64,000 nucleotides of DNA from DASPOJ01 sp050014395 (lineage in GTDB: Bacteria > Acidobacteriota > Terriglobia > Acidiferrales > UBA7541), in the NCBI GenBank assembly GCA_050014395.1, contig JBEKDK010000006.1:1-64000 (forward strand), in the 5' to 3' direction. The notes under the pieces were generated by a model, which was not told the DNA's origin, did no database searches, and saw only the letters and a program-made list of their open reading frames with translations. Both the position numbers and the translations under genes were made by a program. This document shows, piece after piece, positions 59,853 to 64,000 of this stretch. Position 1 is the first letter of the stretch. Each line of letters opens with the position of its first letter.

Positions 59853-61208
59853 ATGTTCCGCAAAATCCTCATCGCCAATCGGGGTGAAATCGCTCTGCGG
59901 GTGATCTGCGCCTGCAAGGAGTTGGGAATCAAGACGGTCGCGGTCTATTCCGAAGCGGATCGCAATTCCTTGCATGTGCGCTTCGCCGACGAAGCGGTCT
60001 GCATCGGGCCGCCGCGCTCCACGGAAAGCTATCTGAACATTCCCCACGTAATCAGCGCCGCGGAAATCACCAATGTCGATGCCATTCATCCCGGCTATGG
60101 CTTTCTTTCCGAAAACGCGAACTTCGCCGAAGTTTGCGAGGCCTCGCAGATCGCTTTCATCGGACCTTCCGCGGATATCTTGCGGCTGATGGGCGAAAAA
60201 GATCAGGCCCGGCGAGAGATGGCCGCCGCCGGCGTGCCCATCGTGCCCGGCTCGGAGGGAATCGTGGCCGATGAAACCGCGGCTTTGACCGAGGCCAAGC
60301 GCATCGGTTATCCGGTGATCATCAAGGCTGCCGCGGGTGGCGGAGGCCGCGGCATGCGCGTGGTCCGCAACAAATCCGAATTGCCCGGCAATTTTGCAAC
60401 GGCGCGCGCGGAAGCGCAGCAGTCCTTCGGCGTGCCTGATGTTTACCTTGAGCGCTTCATCGAGCACCCGCGGCACATCGAATTCCAAGTGATGGGCGAT
60501 AAGCACGGCCGCGTGATGCATCTCGGCGAGCGCGAATGCAGCATTCAGCGGCGCCACCAGAAGCTGATCGAAGAATCTCCGTCGCCGGCGATCACGCCCG
60601 AGCGCCGCGCGGAATTGGGCGCGCAAGTGGTGCGCGCGCTCGAGCGCATCGGATATTGCGGCGCCGGTACCGTGGAATTTTTGATGGACGAAGAGGGCGC
60701 ATTCTACTTCATCGAAATGAACGCGCGCATTCAGGTGGAGCATCCCGTCACGGAAATGGTCACCAACGTGGACCTAATCAAATCCCAAGTGCGCGTGGCC
60801 AGCGGCGAGCGTCTGGAGGACGTTGTCGGGGCGCTCGAAGCGCGCGGCCACAGCATCGAATGCCGCATTAACGCCGAGGATTCGGACACGTTCGCGCCGT
60901 CGCCGGGGCGCATCACCGTGTTTCAGCAGCCGGGCGGCACCGGAGTTCGCGTGGACACCGCCGTTTACGCCGACGCCGTGATTCCGCCGTATTACGATTC
61001 ACTGGTGGCGAAACTGATCGTGCGCGGCCGCGATCGCGCCGAAGCTTTGGCGCGCATGCGCCGCGCGCTGGAAATGTTCGTCATCGAAGGCATCAAGACT
61101 TCCATCCCTCTGCATCGCCGCATCCTGGCCGATCCGGATTTTGAAGCCGGCCGCTTTGACACCCATTTCATGGATCGCTACGCGCCCGTGACGGCGGGTC
61201 ACCGCTAA
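59853..61208 (+). CDS. accC: Acetyl-CoA carboxylase biotin carboxylase subunit
   Basis: 451 residues. ATP-grasp enzyme that carboxylates biotin on AccB. N-terminal FRKILIANRGEIALRVICAC, ATP-binding GGGGRGMRVVRNK, catalytic and metal region ARIQVEHPVTEMVTN with Glu/Asn, GHSIECRINAED near residue 330, and the C-terminal DSLVAKLIVRGRDRAEAL. Full-length. Start ATG 59853, without a strong Shine-Dalgarno. accA/accD are not in the window. Confidence 0.96.
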   Translation: MFRKILIANRGEIALRVICACKELGIKTVAVYSEADRNSLHVRFADEAVCIGPPRSTESYLNIPHVISAAEITNVDAIHPGYGFLSENANFAEVCEASQIAFIGPSADILRLMGEKDQARREMAAAGVPIVPGSEGIVADETAALTEAKRIGYPVIIKAAAGGGGRGMRVVRNKSELPGNFATARAEAQQSFGVPDVYLERFIEHPRHIEFQVMGDKHGRVMHLGERECSIQRRHQKLIEESPSPAITPERRAELGAQVVRALERIGYCGAGTVEFLMDEEGAFYFIEMNARIQVEHPVTEMVTNVDLIKSQVRVASGERLEDVVGALEARGHSIECRINAEDSDTFAPSPGRITVFQQPGGTGVRVDTAVYADAVIPPYYDSLVAKLIVRGRDRAEALARMRRALEMFVIEGIKTSIPLHRRILADPDFEAGRFDTHFMDRYAPVTAGHR

Positions 61209-61216
61209 GGCCGCGC

Positions 61217-61861
61217 GTGTTTCCGCCGCTCTACGCGATCCTGGATGCGTCGCTGATAGCGAGCGACGCGCCCGCGGCTTGGGTTGCTTTCGCGGCGTCG
61301 CTTGCGCGAGCCGGTTGCCGGTTGATGCAAATCCGTGCAAAACAAATCGATCCGGCGAAGCAACTTGAAATCGCAGCGCAACTCGCGCGCGCGCTCGATT
61401 CCACGGGCGTGCGATTGATCGTCAACGACCGCGCGGATATCGCGCTGCTCGCCGGGGCCGGCGGCGTGCATGTCGGCCAGCAGGATCTCAAAGTCGAGCA
61501 AGCGCGCGCGATCTGCGGGCCTGTGATGTGGGTCGGCGTTTCGACGCATACGCTTGAGCAAGTGCGCGCTGCGGACAAGACTTCGGCCGATTACGTCGCC
61601 TTCGGCCCGGTCTTTCCGACCACGACGAAATTGCAGCCCGATGCGCTCGTAGGGCTTGAAGGCTTGCGCGCCGCCCGCGCCGCAACGCGCAAACCGATCG
61701 TGGCCATCGGCGGCATCACACTCGATCGCGCTCGGGCCGTGTACGGTGCGGGAGCGGATTCTCTCGCCGTCGCCAGTGATCTGCTTCGCGCCGCAAATCC
61801 CGCCGCACGCGCGGAAGAATATTTGGCGATTGCAGCCGAAGCCATTGGTGCGCCGCGATGA
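61217..61861 (+). CDS. thiE: Thiamin-phosphate synthase
   Basis: 214 residues from GTG 61217. Couples HMP pyrophosphate and the thiazole phosphate to form thiamin phosphate. Conserved blocks: LMQIRAKQ (pyrophosphate-binding), VRLIVNDRADIALLAGAGGV, HVGQQDL, VGVSTHTLEQVRAAD, ADYVAFGPVFPT and IGGITLDRA. An Arg/Lys set is present. The stop overlaps the next permease gene by ATGA. It is downstream of accC by 8 bp, so it is probably cotranscribed. thiG is at 28 kb. Confidence 0.93.
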   Translation: MFPPLYAILDASLIASDAPAAWVAFAASLARAGCRLMQIRAKQIDPAKQLEIAAQLARALDSTGVRLIVNDRADIALLAGAGGVHVGQQDLKVEQARAICGPVMWVGVSTHTLEQVRAADKTSADYVAFGPVFPTTTKLQPDALVGLEGLRAARAATRKPIVAIGGITLDRARAVYGAGADSLAVASDLLRAANPAARAEEYLAIAAEAIGAPR

Positions 61862-63429
61862 ACCAAACGAATCCTAAGCGCAACGCCGAAGCTGGCGCGC
61901 CAGCGGCGCCCGAGATTGCGCCCGGCGGCTTCGTTCACAGCTTAAGCCTGTTCGATTCCACGATGTTGGTGGTGGGCTCGATGATCGGCTCGGGAATTTT
62001 CCTGGTCTCCGCCGATATCGCGCGGCTCACCGGTTCCGTCGGCGGGCTCTTGCTCACGTGGCTGATCACCGGCGCCCTCACGATCGCTGCCGCGCTTTCC
62101 TATGGCGAGCTGGCGGCGATGATGCCCAAGGCCGGCGGCCAGTACGTTTATCTTCGCGAAAGTTATTCGCCGCTGTGGGGCTTCCTCTACGGATGGACCG
62201 TGTTCCTGGTGATTCAGACGGGCACCATCGCCGCGGTCGCGGTGGGATTCGCGCGTTACCTCGGAGTGCTCGCTCCGTGGGTTTCGCCGGCGGCTTGGAT
62301 CGTGCCGCCGCTGCGGCTTTCCGCGAAATACGCGATCAGCCTCTCTCGGCAACAACTTGTCGGCGTCGCGCTGATCTTGCTGCTCACGTGGGCGAACACA
62401 CACGGGCTGCGGCTCGGCAAAATCATCCAGAATATTTTCACCTCGGCGAAAACGCTGGCGCTGGCCGCTTTGATTCTGCTGGGCATTTTCTGGGGCCGCA
62501 ACGCCGCGGCGCTTCACGCAAACTTTTCTTCGCTCTGGGCGCTGCACAGCCCGCAAACGATTGCGCCCGGCGCGCCGTTTCTCGCGCGATGGATTCCGTC
62601 CGTCTCCGTCACTGGCGGCCTGTACGCTGTGGTGATCGCGTTTGGCGTGGCGCAAGTCGGATCTCTTTTCTCCGCCGACGCGTGGAACAACATCACGTTC
62701 ACCGCCGGCGAAGTGAAAAATCCGCGGCGCGACGTTCCGCTGTCTCTGGCCGCGGGAACCGCCATCGTGATCGCGCTCTATCTGCTGGTTAACGTCGCCT
62801 ATCTGTTCACGCTTTCGCTCACTCGCATCCAAACCGCGCCTGACGATCGCGTGGCGACGGCCGCCCTGGCCGTGATTTTCGGATCGGCCGGCGCCGGTAT
62901 CATGGCGCTGGCGATTATGGTTTCCACTTTCGGCTGCGCCAATGGATTGATTCTCGCCGGTTCGCGCGTGTATTACGCCATGGCGCGTGACGGCTTGTTT
63001 TTCCGCAGCATCGGCCGCCTGAATCGCAAACACGTTCCAGCCATGGGCTTGGGACTCCAAGGAGTCTGGGCGGCGATTCTCGTGCTGCTGCGCACGCGCC
63101 GCGTTGACGCCGTCAGCGGCGCCGTCGTCTATGGCAATCTCTACAGCGATTTGCTCGACTACGTCGTCTTCGCCGTGTTGATCTTTTACGTCCTCACGAT
63201 CGCCGGCATTTTCCGCCTGCGCCGCCTTAAACCCGATGCTGCGCGTCCCTACCGCGCATTCGGCTATCCCGTAATTCCGGCGTTGTACATTTGCGCGGCA
63301 ATTGTCATTATGGCGGCACTGCTCTTGTATCAAACGCAGACGGCATGGCCGGGTTTGGTGATCGTCGTCTGCGGAGCGCCGGTGTACTGGATTTGGCACA
63401 AGCGGTCGGCAGCGTCCCTGCCGAGTTAG
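61858..63429 (+). CDS. APC-family amino-acid permease (LAT-like)
   Basis: 523 residues with about 12 membrane helices. N-terminal cytoplasmic tail, then DSTMLVVGSMIGSGIFLVSA, the conserved helix-1 break SMIGSGIF of APC transporters. Then comes LSYGELAAMMPKAGGQYVYL, and later ADAWNNITFTAGEVKNPRRD. The long insert and the ADAWNN motif resemble the eukaryotic-type L-amino-acid (LAT/SLC7) branch. Overlaps thiE by four bases (ATGA), which is unusual company. Substrate unknown. Confidence 0.88.
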   Translation: MNQTNPKRNAEAGAPAAPEIAPGGFVHSLSLFDSTMLVVGSMIGSGIFLVSADIARLTGSVGGLLLTWLITGALTIAAALSYGELAAMMPKAGGQYVYLRESYSPLWGFLYGWTVFLVIQTGTIAAVAVGFARYLGVLAPWVSPAAWIVPPLRLSAKYAISLSRQQLVGVALILLLTWANTHGLRLGKIIQNIFTSAKTLALAALILLGIFWGRNAAALHANFSSLWALHSPQTIAPGAPFLARWIPSVSVTGGLYAVVIAFGVAQVGSLFSADAWNNITFTAGEVKNPRRDVPLSLAAGTAIVIALYLLVNVAYLFTLSLTRIQTAPDDRVATAALAVIFGSAGAGIMALAIMVSTFGCANGLILAGSRVYYAMARDGLFFRSIGRLNRKHVPAMGLGLQGVWAAILVLLRTRRVDAVSGAVVYGNLYSDLLDYVVFAVLIFYVLTIAGIFRLRRLKPDAARPYRAFGYPVIPALYICAAIVIMAALLLYQTQTAWPGLVIVVCGAPVYWIWHKRSAASLPS

Positions 63430-63486
63430 ATCGAGTTCGCTCGTCATCGGCCGCGCGATGCGCGCCGGGAAACGGAGCACTCCCCG

Positions 63487-64000
63487 ATGCGTAATCCGCT
63501 TTTCGCAAGAAAACCGATGCACATGCTGCACGCCGAAGCCGGGGAGACCGGCGAAGGCACGCTGCACCGCCATCTCGGCTCCTGGTCGCTTGTTTCGTTG
63601 GGCGTGGGCGCGATCATCGGTGCCGGCATCTTTGTGCTGACGGGCGCCGCGGCCGCGCAGTATGCCGGGCCCGCGATTGTCCTCTCGTTTATTCTCGCGG
63701 GCGTCGGTTGCGTTTTCGCGGGCCTCTGCTACGCCGAATTCGCCGCGATGATTCCGCTGGCGGGCAGCGCGTACACCTACGGCTACGCCACGCTGGGCGA
63801 AATTTTTGCCTGGGTGATCGGCTGGGATCTGGTCCTCGAATATGCCTTTGGCGCGGCCACTGTGGCGTCGGGCTGGAGCGGCTATCTCGTCAGCTTCCTG
63901 CAAGATTTCGGCATCTACCTTCCCCCGCGCTTCACCGCCACGCCTGGAACGGACCTAGTTTTTTATAACGCGCGCTGGGACCGTCTCGCCACGGTTTTGC
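63487..64000 (+). CDS. APC-family permease, cationic amino-acid transporter-like (partial)
   Basis: Reaches the right end of the window with no stop; 171 residues seen. N-terminus NPLFARKPMHMLHAEAGETG then GEGTLHRHLGSWSLVSLGVG, with the helix-1 motif GVGAIIGAGIFVLTGAAAAQ. AGLCYAEFAAMIPLAGSAYT and YGYATLGEIFAWVIGWDLVL follow, the pattern of the CAT/YfnA branch of the APC family. It is likely an importer of basic or other amino acids. It follows another permease of a different branch 57 bp downstream of its stop. ATG 63487. Confidence 0.88.
   Translation, partial: MRNPLFARKPMHMLHAEAGETGEGTLHRHLGSWSLVSLGVGAIIGAGIFVLTGAAAAQYAGPAIVLSFILAGVGCVFAGLCYAEFAAMIPLAGSAYTYGYATLGEIFAWVIGWDLVLEYAFGAATVASGWSGYLVSFLQDFGIYLPPRFTATPGTDLVFYNARWDRLATVL

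Noticed and set aside
61942..63903. 653-codon open frame on the minus strand
   Set aside because: It is antisense to the two permease genes with their clear helix motifs. High GC leaves long stop-free shadow frames; the translation is low-complexity Arg/His-rich with no family match.
1..64000. tRNA, rRNA, CRISPR arrays or complete insertion sequences
   Set aside because: No T-loop GGTTCGAAT signature, no rRNA stretch, no regularly spaced ~30-bp repeats and no transposase with catalytic motifs were found by reading.

Overview
The window is about 64 kb of GC-rich bacterial chromosome and looks like Acidobacteriota. The evidence is dense GC-rich coding, many small secreted proteins with Ala/Pro/Gln-rich linkers, an alaS/recX neighbourhood, the pilMNOPQ - M24 peptidase - accB - accC - thiE order, a split glycine decarboxylase (gcvPA/gcvPB), and intergenic palindromes ending in a TGGGGCACCC-like flank. 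This placement is inference from gene content; no rRNA or tRNA gene is visible. Both ends cut a gene: alaS on the left and an amino-acid permease on the right.

Layout. 1-9 kb: alaS (partial), recX, a secreted protein, a PilT-type ATPase, an aquaporin, a small DUF1871-like protein, ilvE and an ABC-2 exporter pair. 9.1-9.4 kb: a palindrome cluster bounded by 11-bp inverted repeats. 9.4-13 kb: an alkyltransferase-like protein, then a promoter with a symmetric operator-like site, a 144-aa protein of unknown function and two tandem single-ring ClpB-D2-like AAA+ ATPases. 13-16.5 kb: an M48 protease, a GH43 glycosidase, a small membrane protein and a decayed ParD-type antitoxin with an amber codon. 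16.6-21.1 kb: the glycine cleavage operon gcvT-gcvH-gcvPA-gcvPB with a visible promoter. 21-29 kb: a small zinc-ribbon protein, a secreted protein, glutamate formimidoyltransferase, an NmrA-like oxidoreductase, a urocanase-like protein lacking conserved segments, a long-chain acyl-CoA ligase and thiG. 29-33.6 kb: a CPBP protease, an HGSNAT-like membrane protein, a phosphohexomutase coupled to a FtsB-like protein, and cutA. 33.6-37.3 kb: repeat-rich DNA, an Asp-box beta-propeller protein and a LamG protein. 37.3-51 kb: a cystathionine synthase/lyase, an FtsX-like permease, an S9 peptidase, a methyltransferase, glgB and several secreted proteins of unknown function. 51-58 kb: a UbiD-family decarboxylase and the type IV pilus operon pilMNOPQ, closed by a strong terminator. 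58-64 kb: an M24 aminopeptidase, accB, accC, thiE and two APC-family permeases.

Functional links. PilT (3.6 kb) and PilMNOPQ (53-58 kb) belong to one type IV pilus machine. FtcD and the urocanase-like protein suggest histidine degradation, but the latter may be inactive. ThiG and ThiE both serve thiamin synthesis from separate sites. AccB and AccC start fatty-acid synthesis, and the acyl-CoA ligase activates fatty acids. The least explained items are the AAA+ tandem with its small partner (9.9-13 kb) and a predicted ~120-nt transcript at 49.2 kb. That transcript carries a 13-nt exact complement of the 16S rRNA anti-Shine-Dalgarno tail, a six-codon ORF and a terminator hairpin.
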